A DNA stretch of 64,000 nt, from positions 1,550,001-1,614,000 of the forward strand of contig OY770021.1 of assembly GCA_963669315.1 (NCBI GenBank). Reading direction: 5' to 3'. The notes under the pieces are model-generated. The model was not told where the DNA came from. It saw nothing but the letters and a program-made list of their open reading frames with translations, and searched no databases. The stretch is from SZUA-547 sp963669315 (lineage in GTDB: Bacteria; Pseudomonadota; Alphaproteobacteria; Rhodobacterales; Rhodobacteraceae). A program made the position numbers and the translations under genes. Shown here in pieces: positions 23,602 through 33,032 of this stretch (position 1 is the first letter of the stretch; each line of letters starts with the position of its first letter).

Positions 23602-25920
23602 TCAGTCTTTGTAGAGATCTAGCTGCATCGACAGGTAGGCGCTCCGAATGTCCCCCACTTCTCCGAGCGCTGACTTTGCGTCCGAAAGCGTTCCGTAGCG
23701 CACGGTCAGGTAGTCGCCTAGCTTGCTGACGCTCAGCTCCCCGTAGCCGCCCGCCTCGTAGGCCGTCAGGACCCCCAGAAGGAAATCGCGCATCTCTTCG
23801 TCAAAGCCGCCCAGCGCCTCGGCCCGCACTCCGTCAGCGCGCTCCATGCGGCTCTTGGGGTCCAGCGTGAACCTAACGTAGGCCAGTACGTCGAACAGGT
23901 CGCTGTCGGGAGCGTCGATGAGGCGGCGTATGTCGGCCATCTTGTCCGCGTCGTAGCCGCGCTCCTCCAGAAGAGCCGCGAAGTGCTCGCGCTGCACCGG
24001 GTCGCTCCATGTGGCACGCAGCTGGTCCTCGTCGATGATAAGAGAGGAGAGGTCACCGAACAGCTTGTTCAGGAATTCTTGAGCCGACATGGGCTTGCCG
24101 TCCGGTCCCCAGTACGTGGTGGTGGCGAGGTACTGGATCTTCCGCTCTTTCCCGTCCGCTAGCTTCACCACGACCTTCTCTATGGGCTCAGGGTCGTCCT
24201 CTGGAGGCTCTGGCGGTTCAGGCGGCTCGTCGGGAGCTCCGGGTCCGCCCGGACCAGGCCCAGGACCTTCTGGCGGCTCCTCAGGTTCGCCGTCCCACTC
24301 GGGGTCGTTGAAGTGCTCGTAGGCTTTGACGAAGTCGTAGATGGTGAAGAAGTCTTTGCCGTCGTAGGTCCGCGTTCCGCGACCGACGATCTGCTTGAAC
24401 TCGATCATTGAGCGCACGGGCCGCATCAGCACGATGTTTCGGATGTTCCTCGCGTCCACACCCGTGGACAACTTCTGAGAGGTCGTCAGGACCGTGGGGA
24501 TGGTCTTGTCGTTGTCCTGAAAATTGCGGAGGTGCTCCTCGCCCAGTTTGCCGTCGTTGGCGGTGACGCGCTGGCAGTAGTTCGGGTCCGGGATTTCCTT
24601 GATCTGGTTGATGAAATCTCGGGTGCGTGCAGCGTGGTCCTGAGTGGCGCAGAACACGAGTGTCTTCTGTCGCTGGTCGATCTGCTCCATGAACTCTTTG
24701 ACGCGGCTCTTCTCGCGCGCGTCGATGATGATCTTTGTGTTGAAGTCGGCCTCTTCGTACTTCTTACCCTCTTCGATCTCTCCAGAGACCAGTTCGTCGT
24801 TCGGGTCAAACACGTACTCGTCGATGGTGCTCGACATCTGGCGCACCTTGAACGGCGAGAGGAAGCCGTCGTTGATGCCTTCCTTAAGGGCGTAGGTGTA
24901 AACCGGGTCTCCAAAGTAGGAGTAGGTGTCGGCGTTAATCTTGCGCTTCGGCGTGGCGGTCAGGCCCAGCTGCACGGCGGGCTTGAAGTACTCGAGTATC
25001 TTTCGCCACTCGCTCTCGTCTCGTGCGCCGCCCCGGTGGCACTCGTCGATGATGATGAAGTCGAAGAAGTCGGGCAGGTACTCGTAAAAGACAGGCTCAC
25101 CCTCGCCGGTCATGAAAGTCTGAAAAATGGTGAAGAACACGCTCGCGTTCTTCGGCGCTCCTCCGTGCTTCTTGATGGCGTCAGGGTTGATGCGCGCGAT
25201 GGCGTCCTGATCAAACGCAGAGAAGGCGTTGTAGGCCTGATCCGCAAGAATGTTGCGGTCCGCGAGGAACAGGATGCGAGGCCTTCTGTTGGGCTCACGA
25301 GAGAGGTTCCAGCGGGAGTGGAAGAGTTTCCACGCGAGTTGGAAGGCTATGGATGTCTTGCCGGTCCCCGTGGCCAGCGTAAGGAGGATGCGGTTCTCGC
25401 CTTCCGCGATCTTTTCCAGCGCGGCGGTGATGGCGTTGTGCTGGTAGTAGCGAAGCTCCCACTTGCCCCCGGCAGTCTCGAAAGGAACCTCACCGAAGCG
25501 GTCGCGCCAGTCGTTCTTCGTGTCGAAGCAGCGGTCCCAAAGTTCGTCGGGCGTGGGGAAGGGCTCAAAGTCTCGCTCCGTCGCAGAGCCCATGTCGATC
25601 TCGTACCAGCCGATGCCGTTGGTCGAGCAGGCGAAGCGGCACTTGAGCCGCTCGGCGTACTCCTTGGCCTGACCGACCCCCTCGGTGTGACCGAGACCGG
25701 CGCGTTTGGCCTCCAAGGTGGCGAGCTTCTGGTCCCGGTACATCAGGACGTAGTCTGCCGAGAGAGATGTGCCGCGCTTGCCTCCCGGCATGATGCGACC
25801 CGGGCAGATCAACTCTCTTCGGACGCGAGAGCCCTCGACGACGCCCCAGCCAGCCTCGCGCAGGACCGGGTCGATGCGGTCCGCGCGGGTCTCTGCTTCA
25901 GTTTCGTCGTGAAGGCTCAT
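23602..25920 (-). CDS. hsdR: Type I restriction enzyme R subunit
   Basis: 772 residues. An N-terminal PD-(D/E)xK nuclease (D56 in SADYVLMY, ExK 70-72 in LEAKR) is followed by a superfamily-2 translocase with Walker A ATGTGKTS (183-190), DECH (292-295), GLTATPKR and QIVGRGTRTY. A Pro/Gly/Glu linker (about 548-585) precedes the C-terminal HsdM-binding helical region. It translocates and cuts unmethylated DNA as part of the R2M2S complex. The EcoEI-like subgroup fits its size. Last gene of the leftward operon. Confidence 0.95.
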   Translation of the reverse strand: MSLHDETEAETRADRIDPVLREAGWGVVEGSRVRRELICPGRIMPGGKRGTSLSADYVLMYRDQKLATLEAKRAGLGHTEGVGQAKEYAERLKCRFACSTNGIGWYEIDMGSATERDFEPFPTPDELWDRCFDTKNDWRDRFGEVPFETAGGKWELRYYQHNAITAALEKIAEGENRILLTLATGTGKTSIAFQLAWKLFHSRWNLSREPNRRPRILFLADRNILADQAYNAFSAFDQDAIARINPDAIKKHGGAPKNASVFFTIFQTFMTGEGEPVFYEYLPDFFDFIIIDECHRGGARDESEWRKILEYFKPAVQLGLTATPKRKINADTYSYFGDPVYTYALKEGINDGFLSPFKVRQMSSTIDEYVFDPNDELVSGEIEEGKKYEEADFNTKIIIDAREKSRVKEFMEQIDQRQKTLVFCATQDHAARTRDFINQIKEIPDPNYCQRVTANDGKLGEEHLRNFQDNDKTIPTVLTTSQKLSTGVDARNIRNIVLMRPVRSMIEFKQIVGRGTRTYDGKDFFTIYDFVKAYEHFNDPEWDGEPEEPPEGPGPGPGGPGAPDEPPEPPEPPEDDPEPIEKVVVKLADGKERKIQYLATTTYWGPDGKPMSAQEFLNKLFGDLSSLIIDEDQLRATWSDPVQREHFAALLEERGYDADKMADIRRLIDAPDSDLFDVLAYVRFTLDPKSRMERADGVRAEALGGFDEEMRDFLLGVLTAYEAGGYGELSVSKLGDYLTVRYGTLSDAKSALGEVGDIRSAYLSMQLDLYKD

Positions 25921-25936
25921 TGGAGAAATCTTCTAA

Positions 25937-26593
25937 CTATGCCAGCGTCACGCCAGTCGTTTTGTAAAAGTATAACCTTAATTGACCCTCTATCATGGCA
26001 AAGTGCTCATCACGTCGCGGTCTCACAACTTCGCCGAAACCTCCGCGCCCTGCCGCAAGCCGCCTTTCATTCCACTTTATTATCCGGTCGATAATTTCGT
26101 GAGCCGGAATAATTCTAGCTACTGCGAGGCAAAGGACATTCTTGACCACAGGTGGATCAAATTGATCAGCAACTTTCATAGCGCCCAAGACACCGTTCAC
26201 GTACTGCCAAGTGCTCAAGAGCGCGCCCGCTTGGTCCATGCTTATGTCGACCGGGTGGGTCAAAAATCCCAGTTCGATGAGTTTCTTGACCTGTGCTTCA
26301 GACGCCGGATGGTCGGATTCAAAGCGTTTTAGATCGGCCAATAAGGATTGAGGCGTAAAGTAAGCAGGAAGTTGGCTTTCTGCGAGAACCTCGTCGTAAG
26401 TTTTCTTTAATTGTGGGTTGGTAGTGATCCGCCCTCGGCGTTGTGTGCCTCTCGCTTCGCGTGCCTGCTTTTTCCGTTGCCTTTCTTTGTATTCTTGGTC
26501 CGCTTCACTGACCATGCCTGCGAAAAGCCACGCATAGAAAATCACTATACCAACCGCCACTACAATTACTGTGAACCAAAAGGCGTCTTTCAT
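25937..26593 (-). CDS. Membrane-anchored accessory protein in the type I operon
   Basis: 218 residues, not recognised. One N-terminal transmembrane span (about 5-27, WFTVIVVAVGIVIFYAWLF) is followed by a basic stretch (EYKERQRKKQAREARGTQRR), then a helical cytoplasmic domain (about 60-200). It is inserted between hsdS and hsdR with hsdR only 16 bp downstream, and its composition is lower in GC. R-linked ORFs of unknown role are known in other type I loci. A membrane-tethered one is unusual. Confidence 0.7.
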   Translation of the reverse strand: MKDAFWFTVIVVAVGIVIFYAWLFAGMVSEADQEYKERQRKKQAREARGTQRRGRITTNPQLKKTYDEVLAESQLPAYFTPQSLLADLKRFESDHPASEAQVKKLIELGFLTHPVDISMDQAGALLSTWQYVNGVLGAMKVADQFDPPVVKNVLCLAVARIIPAHEIIDRIIKWNERRLAAGRGGFGEVVRPRRDEHFAMIEGQLRLYFYKTTGVTLA

Positions 26594-26685
26594 TTAATGA
26601 ACTTTCTGATTTTTAAATCAGATTTTGGTCACAAGACCTTGGCGCACCACAGCCTAGACCATTTCATCTCCTGAAACGACGCTGG

Positions 26686-27873
26686 TCATGTCAGCTCGCC
26701 CGCAAAGGCCCGCTGCAGGAGGGATTGGCGGAGGTCGTCGAGGTCTTTGAGCTTCGCAGCTGCCTCCTTTTCTACGCGCCTGCACAGTTCGTTCTTCTTG
26801 GAAAGTTCATCTAGCATGTCGTGCTGCTGATCGAGCATCGGCACTTCCACTGTGATTTTCGGAACTCTCGTTATGTACAAGTGTTTGATCGTCGTGCCTC
26901 CTGCATCAGCGATCATCGCCTCTTGATGCTTGGAACAACTAAGCATCTCCGACAAATACTTCGGCAGCACATCTTCATTTGGTGTAAGGACTGCTACCGA
27001 CTGATTTACGCAAATGTCGTCGCGGTCGACGACCGCAGTTCGGCCAAGGGTTCCGTCTTTGGTGAGTAAGACATCGCCGACTTTTGGTCGGCTCTTGTTT
27101 GTAAGAAGGTCACGAAATGCTTCGGGTGTGGTCCGGCGAGCGGCCTCATAGTCAATTACTCCTCCAACCACGTTTTTCGCCGTGACTTTGTATGGCCCCC
27201 GCTCGGCATTTGGCATTGGATTTGTGAAACCATAGGTGATCCTATCCAATAGCTCTGAGAGTGTTATATTTCGCCAGCCGTCACCGCTTTCCAGGAGCCG
27301 GTTTCTAAGTTGGGGATATAGCTCCTTCGCGTTCTCCAGGTTCGCTTCGGCGTTGGCCCGGGCACGGGCCAGGCCCTCGAAGGCCTCGTCCAGAACCGCC
27401 ACGATCCGGCGCTGCTCGTCGAGAGGAGGGAGAGGGACCTTAAGCGCCGCTAACTTCGACGCGTTAAATCCTCCTTGGGCAGCGCCCTCTGTCCCCAACG
27501 CAATCTCACGCCAGTACTCAGCAGACTGGAAAAAAATGCTCAAGTACTCGGGGGTCGCTTGCTCACCGTCTGAACGGACCTTGATTAGATAGGAGGCACA
27601 CACGGCGTCAGGTGCTTCTCTAATTAGGAAGCTCTTTCCTGTAGTCGCGCCGGTGCGGGCAAACACGATATCGCCTTCATGCAAGCTGTGTTTTGCGTAG
27701 TCTTTGGCCGAAACCGAGCAGTATGGAACTTGATCCCAGCTAACTGTGCCGTTCTGGATATCAGTGATCCGAAGAAAGCGTGGACCAACAGGTTCGCTGT
27801 TTGCCTTTGCTGTGTAGCCGTACCTAATCTCGGCAAAATTCCCGAGGGTGGTTTCGCTCCAACCGGTCTTCAC
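26686..27873 (-). CDS. hsdS: Type I specificity subunit
   Basis: 395 residues from GTG 27873, overlapping the hsdM stop by 4 bp. Two target-recognition domains are visible. The first (1-135) begins GWSETTLGNFAEIRYG, the second (about 195-330) begins WRNITLSELLDRITYG. Each is followed by a conserved spacer helix ('LPPLDEQRRIVAVLDEAFEG', about 150-169; 'LDQQHDMLDELSKK', about 347-360). It determines the bipartite recognition sequence, which cannot be read from the sequence alone. Confidence 0.93.
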   Translation of the reverse strand: MKTGWSETTLGNFAEIRYGYTAKANSEPVGPRFLRITDIQNGTVSWDQVPYCSVSAKDYAKHSLHEGDIVFARTGATTGKSFLIREAPDAVCASYLIKVRSDGEQATPEYLSIFFQSAEYWREIALGTEGAAQGGFNASKLAALKVPLPPLDEQRRIVAVLDEAFEGLARARANAEANLENAKELYPQLRNRLLESGDGWRNITLSELLDRITYGFTNPMPNAERGPYKVTAKNVVGGVIDYEAARRTTPEAFRDLLTNKSRPKVGDVLLTKDGTLGRTAVVDRDDICVNQSVAVLTPNEDVLPKYLSEMLSCSKHQEAMIADAGGTTIKHLYITRVPKITVEVPMLDQQHDMLDELSKKNELCRRVEKEAAAKLKDLDDLRQSLLQRAFAGELT

Positions 27874-29318
27874 AGCATCCCCCGGATGTCTTCGAGGATT
27901 TTCGCCGTCTCGGCGTCCCTCTTCAGCATGTCGGCGATGATCTCCTCCGGCTCACGGAGGGGGGATTCCTCGGGAGCGTTCGGGTTCTTCACCGACAGGT
28001 CGAAGGTCTCCTCGTCGAGGTCCTCGACTTTCACCAGCCAGCTCTTCGGCCCCTCTGCTCTCGTCCTCTGAAGGTCCGCGAACTCCTTGAGGTCGTCGTC
28101 GTTGAGCGGGTTCGTCTTTCCAAGTGAACGGCCCGGGTCGAGTTGGTAGAACCAGATGTCGCGGGTCGGCGCGCCCTTCTCAAAGAACAGCACCACCGTC
28201 TTCACCCCGGCCCCCTGAAAGGTGCCCTGTGGGCAGTCGAGGACGGCGTGGAGGTTGCAGCTGCTGAGCAACTCCTTCCGAAGAGAGACCGACGCGTTGT
28301 CGGTGTTGGAGAGGAAGGTGTTCTTGATGACGATGGCTGCGCGTCCGCCTGCTTTCAGCTTCCTGATGAAGTGCTGCAAGAACAGGTAGGCGGTTTCTCC
28401 CGACTTGATCGGGAAGTTCTGCTGCACCTCGCGCCGCTCGCCTCCTCCAAAGGGGGGATTGGCGAGGCAGATGTCGTGGCGGTCCTTCTCCTGAATATCC
28501 ATCACGTTCTCGTTCAGCGAGTTCGTGTGGACGATGTTCGGGGCCTCGATCCCGTGCAGCACCATGTTCATGATGCCGATGATGTAGGCGAGAGACTTCT
28601 TTTCCTGGCCGTGGAAGGTCTTCGTCTGCAGCACGTCGTAGTCCGAGGCGGAGAGGTCCGGCCCACGCATGTGTTCAAACGCTTCACAGAGGAAGCCAGC
28701 CGAGCCCACCGCGCCGTCATAGATGGTCTCTCCGATCTTCGGATCGACCACCTTGATCATTGCTCGGATCAAGGGCCTCGGAGTGTAGTACTCGCCGCCG
28801 TTCCGCCCTGCGTTGCCCATGCGGCGGATGCGGCTCTCGTAGAGTTCCGAAAGTTCGTGCTTCTGGGCCTGTGTGTTGAACCGAAGGCCGTCCACGATCT
28901 GGAGCACGTCGCGCAGGATGTAACCAGAGCGGAACTTGTTCCGCAGCTCGGTGAACACCTCTCCGATCTTGTACTCGATAGTGTCTGGGTTTGGCGCGGA
29001 CTGGCGGAAGCGACCCAAGTAGGGGAACAGTTCGCGGTCCACGAACTCAATCAAATCGTCGCCCACCATCGCCTTGTTATGGTCGAACTCGCCGTTGGTC
29101 TTGGGCGCGGCCCACATGTCCCAGCGATAGTCGTCCTCAATAATGGGCGAGTAGACCTTCCCCTCCAGCTCAGCTCGATCTTGGCGGTCCACCTCAAGGT
29201 CGTGGAGGTACTTCAGAAAGAGAACCCAGGAGGTCTGCTCAACGTAGTCCAGCTCATTGGCCACGCCCTGTTCGGCGCGAAGTTGGGTCTCAATATTGTT
29301 GAAGGCGTTCTCGTACAA
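27870..29318 (-). CDS. hsdM: Type I DNA methyltransferase subunit
   Basis: 482 residues from TTG 29318. That start is chosen because AAGGG lies 8 nt upstream and the family begins (M)YENAFNNIE; a longer frame to 29351 overlaps the ATPase gene. N-terminal HsdM helical domain, then the AdoMet site 'YDGAVGSAGFLCEAF' (variant of DPACGTGGFL) and catalytic NPPF in DICLANPPFGGGE, confirming N6-adenine methylation. It starts 11 bp after the upstream stop, so all genes are one operon. Confidence 0.95.
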   Translation of the reverse strand: MYENAFNNIETQLRAEQGVANELDYVEQTSWVLFLKYLHDLEVDRQDRAELEGKVYSPIIEDDYRWDMWAAPKTNGEFDHNKAMVGDDLIEFVDRELFPYLGRFRQSAPNPDTIEYKIGEVFTELRNKFRSGYILRDVLQIVDGLRFNTQAQKHELSELYESRIRRMGNAGRNGGEYYTPRPLIRAMIKVVDPKIGETIYDGAVGSAGFLCEAFEHMRGPDLSASDYDVLQTKTFHGQEKKSLAYIIGIMNMVLHGIEAPNIVHTNSLNENVMDIQEKDRHDICLANPPFGGGERREVQQNFPIKSGETAYLFLQHFIRKLKAGGRAAIVIKNTFLSNTDNASVSLRKELLSSCNLHAVLDCPQGTFQGAGVKTVVLFFEKGAPTRDIWFYQLDPGRSLGKTNPLNDDDLKEFADLQRTRAEGPKSWLVKVEDLDEETFDLSVKNPNAPEESPLREPEEIIADMLKRDAETAKILEDIRGML

Positions 29319-29329
29319 ATGGAATACCC

Positions 29330-30769
29330 TTATGCTTCGGCTTCGATCCAATCCAACAGGCCATTAGCCCAGTCGGACTGTTGCGCCTGTAAGAATGCTC
29401 TGATGCAATCAGTTTCGATTACCTCCCTGGAGGTACCCGTAACTGCGGCAGCCTCTGCGGAGTATTTGTGATGGTCGGTCTCTGGGTGAGCGGTAAGGAC
29501 CTGATCAAGGTCAAACTGGTAACTATTGATCAGCTGCTGTTTCCCTTGCTCAGATAGAAAAATTAACTTCTCCGGCGCGCAATCACCGGGAAGAGTGCGA
29601 AGTTTCTCTGACAACAAATCCGGCTGATCGCCGTCACGAACTCCGATCGCTTTTACACCGCTCTCACGCAAAACCTCGACAGCTCCCTTCACAGCCAGCG
29701 CGTCGCCAAATGGCAGTACTTTGATGCGGCGAAGCAGGTTAGGTCGTTTATGTCGAATGATTTCCCTCAGCAGAGACTGAGCAAAAACATCCTCAACGCA
29801 AACTACTAAATGTCCTTCATGGCCTTCGGTTAAGGCATTGCGGAGATGAATTGAGGAAAGTCGATCGTATACCTTTACGCCATCTGTATCTCTTGACAGC
29901 ATCTTTCGCCCAGAAGAAGGCAATGCTCGGATCATCGCAGATGAATGGGATGAAAAGAATATTTGGTGGCCGCGTCGAAAGCTCACATCCATAAGGTACT
30001 TTGCGAACTCGTACTGTGCGTACTCGTGAAGACTTGTTTCAGGCTCCTCGAGAATGACAAGTGATTGGACTGGACAGCTCTCCAAGAGACGAATGGTGTG
30101 AATTACGCGCCCCTCGCCAAAGCCCATGTTGTTTTCTGAGTAGACGGCATCAAAGCGTTTGGCCATTCCAAGTTCAGCGGTTCGCTTTGCGCTTTCGACG
30201 CCTTGAAAAAACACGTCTTCATATGTATTGCCAAGTATTCGGGAGGCCCACATGATGCCGTCTTCAACTTCGGCTCGCGTGGTCAGAGAGATATTTTTTG
30301 CCGCGTAAATTGTGAGGTCTCTACGCTCGACTTTAGGCAGGTAAAAAGTAAGTCCAATATATATTGATGCCTTCTCTGGTTGTCGTTTGTACCCGCTCCA
30401 TTCTTGGACGGCTCGGGTGACGGTCAGTAACTGATCGTCGCTTGTACTACTTGTTTGGTAACGGTACTCGACAGACGCGTCATCTTCGAAAGGCTTAGGA
30501 TCAGCGACCGATACTGGAAAGAAATCCTTGATGTACCACCGTTTGTAATCAGCTGTGGATAGCTTCTTGTGCCCACACAAAAGCAACTGCCCAACCGTAC
30601 TTTTTCCAGCCCCATTGAGGCCAGTGATTGCAGTGACAGGCAGCTCACATTTAAGTTCGCAAGAAATTCCTCTGAAGCCTCTAATCTTAATAGAATTTAT
30701 ACATGCGCCAAAGTTCGCGTATCGATTTTTCTTTTCAAACTTTGAAGTTAATTTCTTAGAGATATCCAC
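29330..30769 (-). CDS. OLD-like AAA ATPase with TOPRIM-type C-terminus
   Basis: 479 residues from GTG 30769. An SMC/ABC-type head has Walker A GLNGAGKST (50-58), a signature-like GFGEGR (216-221), Walker B LVILEEPETSLH (237-248) and the switch His in FFSSHS. The C-terminal part VVCVEDVFAQSLLREII (322-338) and GVRDGDQPD (376-384) supply the Glu and DxD expected of an OLD-family TOPRIM nuclease. Such proteins act in anti-phage defence; related ATP-binding R-linked proteins (RloA-like) occur in type I loci. First gene of the hsd operon, 11 bp before hsdM. Confidence 0.8.
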   Translation of the reverse strand: MDISKKLTSKFEKKNRYANFGACINSIKIRGFRGISCELKCELPVTAITGLNGAGKSTVGQLLLCGHKKLSTADYKRWYIKDFFPVSVADPKPFEDDASVEYRYQTSSTSDDQLLTVTRAVQEWSGYKRQPEKASIYIGLTFYLPKVERRDLTIYAAKNISLTTRAEVEDGIMWASRILGNTYEDVFFQGVESAKRTAELGMAKRFDAVYSENNMGFGEGRVIHTIRLLESCPVQSLVILEEPETSLHEYAQYEFAKYLMDVSFRRGHQIFFSSHSSAMIRALPSSGRKMLSRDTDGVKVYDRLSSIHLRNALTEGHEGHLVVCVEDVFAQSLLREIIRHKRPNLLRRIKVLPFGDALAVKGAVEVLRESGVKAIGVRDGDQPDLLSEKLRTLPGDCAPEKLIFLSEQGKQQLINSYQFDLDQVLTAHPETDHHKYSAEAAAVTGTSREVIETDCIRAFLQAQQSDWANGLLDWIEAEA

Positions 30770-31332
30770 TATTTTTTCTCTTTGTTGCTTAAAAATTTAT
30801 TGCGCAGATCTGCTTACCTTCAACAGCTCACAAGAGCGTAGGCAAAACGGCACTTGATCGAAAGACCTTATTGATGGCTGGTTGACTGCGCGCATATTCG
30901 TTCCGGTATTTTGACGATCTGCTAGCACAGCCTCGTTCCGTCCTTTCCCGGCATGGCCAGGGGCCCCCAAAGCGAGGATTGCGAGACCCATGCGACGGGA
31001 AGCGCGCAACCCCGCAAATTTCCAGGAGCGCAAGATGCGCCAGTGCGAATTGTGCCGTCGCGCCTCGTCGGGGCACTCCTTCGAGCGGTTCGAGAACCAC
31101 CCGGTGCCCTCGGAGAGACACGAACCTAGGCGTCAGTAGCCGCTGGTGACGGGGCTCGAGGGAGGGCAGGCTTGAACCGAAATGCTTGCAGAAATGCGTT
31201 CATGCATGCCGAATGTGGGGGCGAACATCGGTCAGCCGGGGATGGCTTCAAACGCTAGAAAATCAGCGAAATTAGCGACGAAATAGAGATTTGATCCGGG
31301 AAAGTCGTTTAGCTTCAATGCTCGGCAAGAGC
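30770..31332. other. Intergenic DNA between defence operon and att site
   Basis: 563 bp. The AT-rich start (30770-30810) probably holds the promoter of the leftward defence operon. Then GC-rich sequence with no strong gene. One 34-codon frame (31035-31139, plus strand) has a CxxC pair and is listed separately. Just before the att repeat the sequence is AT-richer (31255-31320). Confidence 0.45.
31035..31139 (+). CDS. Possible tiny CxxC protein
   Basis: 34 residues starting MRQCELCRRASSGHSFERFE, with CCAGGAG 8 nt before the ATG. The ribosome site and CxxC motif are suggestive, but the frame is short and stands alone. Confidence 0.22.
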   Translation: MRQCELCRRASSGHSFERFENHPVPSERHEPRRQ

Positions 31333-31379
31333 CTTAAAATCCCTCGACTTCGGTCATCCGGGTTCGAGTCCCGGAGCGG
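31333..31379 (+). repeat. Attachment site copy 1: 3' part of tRNA-Leu(UAA)
   Basis: This 47-bp stretch starts in the anticodon loop (CTTAAAA), includes the class-II variable arm (CGACTTCGGTC) and T-arm (GGTTCGAGTCC) and continues into an acceptor end GCGGGCACCA. An exact copy is at 43019-43065. The 5' half of the tRNA is absent here, so this is a leftover attachment site, not a gene. Confidence 0.88.
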
Positions 31380-31517
31380 GCACCACGATCATCGACGACG
31401 AATGTAGAGGGCGCCTGTAAATCCAACCACGGGAGCGGCGGAATGTCTTCGCTGCGGGCGGCGTAAAAACCCGCCACGTGGAAGTCTCGAACCATTGAGG
31501 TTTGATTTGAGGCGGGG

Positions 31518-33032
31518 ATGTACGGGTTGGAGATTTATCATCGTGTCCGGCGGGCGGTTCTGCGCGACGGGATGAGCGAGCGGGAAGCGGCGCTGGCTTT
31601 CGGGATCGATCGGGCGACGGTGTCGAAGATGTTGCGGTTCTCCGAACCGCCTGGTTATCGGCTGAAGTCGCAGCGGCCACGCAGCCGGATGGACGCGCAC
31701 GCGGATTTCGTTGATCAGATCCTGATCTCGGACCGGGAGGTTCCGAAGAAGCAGCGACACACGGTGCGGCGGATCTTCGAGCGTCTGCGAGATGAGCGCG
31801 GGTTCGAGGGCGGCTACACGACGGTGCGGGACCATGTGCGCCCTCGGCGCCAGCACCTGAAGGAGGCCTTTGTTCCGCTCGCGCATCCCCCGGGCCAGGC
31901 GCAGGCCGACTTCGGCGAAGCGACCGTCGTGCTTGGCGGGGTCGAGCGGAAGGTGCGGTTCTTCGTGGTGAGCCTGCCACAGAGCGACGCCTTCTTCGTG
32001 AAGGCCTATCACGCGGAGACGGCTGAGGCGTTTTGCGACGGGCATGTGGAGGCTTTTGCGTTCTTCGGCGGTGTTCCCCTCTCCATTCTCTATGACAACA
32101 CCAGGCTGGCGGTGGCGCAGATCCTTGGCGACGGGACCCGCAAGCGCAGCCGGATGTTCGAGGCCTTGCAGTCGCATTACCTGTTCGAGGACCGGTTCGG
32201 CCGCCCAGGTCGGGGGAACGATAAAGGCAAGGTGGAGGGGATGGTGGGCTTTGCGCGCCGGAGCTTCATGGTTCCGAATCCGTCGGCGCCCGACATCGAC
32301 GCCTTGAACGCGACGCTGCTGGAGCGCTGCCGGGAGCGCCTGTCGGCGGTGCTGCGCGGGGTGGAAAGCGCCAGCATCGGCGCCCGGCTGGACGCGGATC
32401 GGGCGGCGTTCATGGATCTGCCGGCGACGCCGTTCGAGGCCTGCCATAAGCGGCCCGGCCGGGCGAGCAGCCTGGCGCTGGTCCGCTACAAAAACACGGA
32501 CTACTCGGTTCCCGTCGCCTACGCCCACAGGGACGTGATGGTCAAAGCCTATGTCGATGAGATCGTCATCGAAGCGGGCGCCGAGGAGATCGCCCGCCAC
32601 AGACGCTCCTACGCCGCCGAGGACTTCGTCTTCGACCCGCTGCATTATCTCGATCTGATCGAGCGCAAGGTGGGGGCCCTCGATCAGGCCGCGCCCCTGC
32701 AGGGCTGGGATCTGGGCGATGACTTCGACCGGCTGCGCCGCCTCCTGGAGGCGCGGCTCAGCCAGAGGAACCGCAGATCCGCCGGCAAGCGCGAGTTCGT
32801 GCAGGTGCTGCAGCTGTTCAAGGTCTTCCCCGAGCCCGTGGTCCGATCCGCCGTGCGCGACGCGCTGGAGCTCGGGGCGATCAGCGCCGACGCGGTGAAG
32901 CATCTGGCGCTCTGCAAAACCGAGAACCGCCCGCCGCGGCTGGACCTGAAGGAGTACCCGCATCTGCCCGTCTCCGCCGTCGCGGCGACCAACCCGGCCG
33001 ACTACATGGCTCTGATGGCCGGAGCGATGTGA
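31518..33032 (+). CDS. istA: IS21 transposase IstA
   Basis: 504 residues. The N-terminal HTH (MSEREAALAFGIDRATVSKM, about 19-38) binds the ends. The DDE integrase core has Asp in GQAQADFGEA, Asp in ILYDNTRLAV and Glu in GKVEGMVGFARR. Full length, with no frame break. The stop overlaps the istB start (TGATG), as is usual for the family. It carries out cut-and-paste or co-integrate transposition together with IstB. Confidence 0.95.
   Translation: MYGLEIYHRVRRAVLRDGMSEREAALAFGIDRATVSKMLRFSEPPGYRLKSQRPRSRMDAHADFVDQILISDREVPKKQRHTVRRIFERLRDERGFEGGYTTVRDHVRPRRQHLKEAFVPLAHPPGQAQADFGEATVVLGGVERKVRFFVVSLPQSDAFFVKAYHAETAEAFCDGHVEAFAFFGGVPLSILYDNTRLAVAQILGDGTRKRSRMFEALQSHYLFEDRFGRPGRGNDKGKVEGMVGFARRSFMVPNPSAPDIDALNATLLERCRERLSAVLRGVESASIGARLDADRAAFMDLPATPFEACHKRPGRASSLALVRYKNTDYSVPVAYAHRDVMVKAYVDEIVIEAGAEEIARHRRSYAAEDFVFDPLHYLDLIERKVGALDQAAPLQGWDLGDDFDRLRRLLEARLSQRNRRSAGKREFVQVLQLFKVFPEPVVRSAVRDALELGAISADAVKHLALCKTENRPPRLDLKEYPHLPVSAVAATNPADYMALMAGAM

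Noticed and set aside
24532..26094. 520-codon frame on the plus strand opposite hsdR
   Set aside because: It is antisense to an hsdR gene with all family motifs. Long antisense frames are common in GC-rich genes. No domain or ribosome site.
28143..29471. 442-codon plus-strand frame opposite hsdM
   Set aside because: Shadow of hsdM; composition is Val/Leu/Gly/Asp-biased antisense of conserved motifs.
31389..32963. 524-codon minus-strand frame across istA
   Set aside because: Antisense of the DDE transposase; no known protein pattern.
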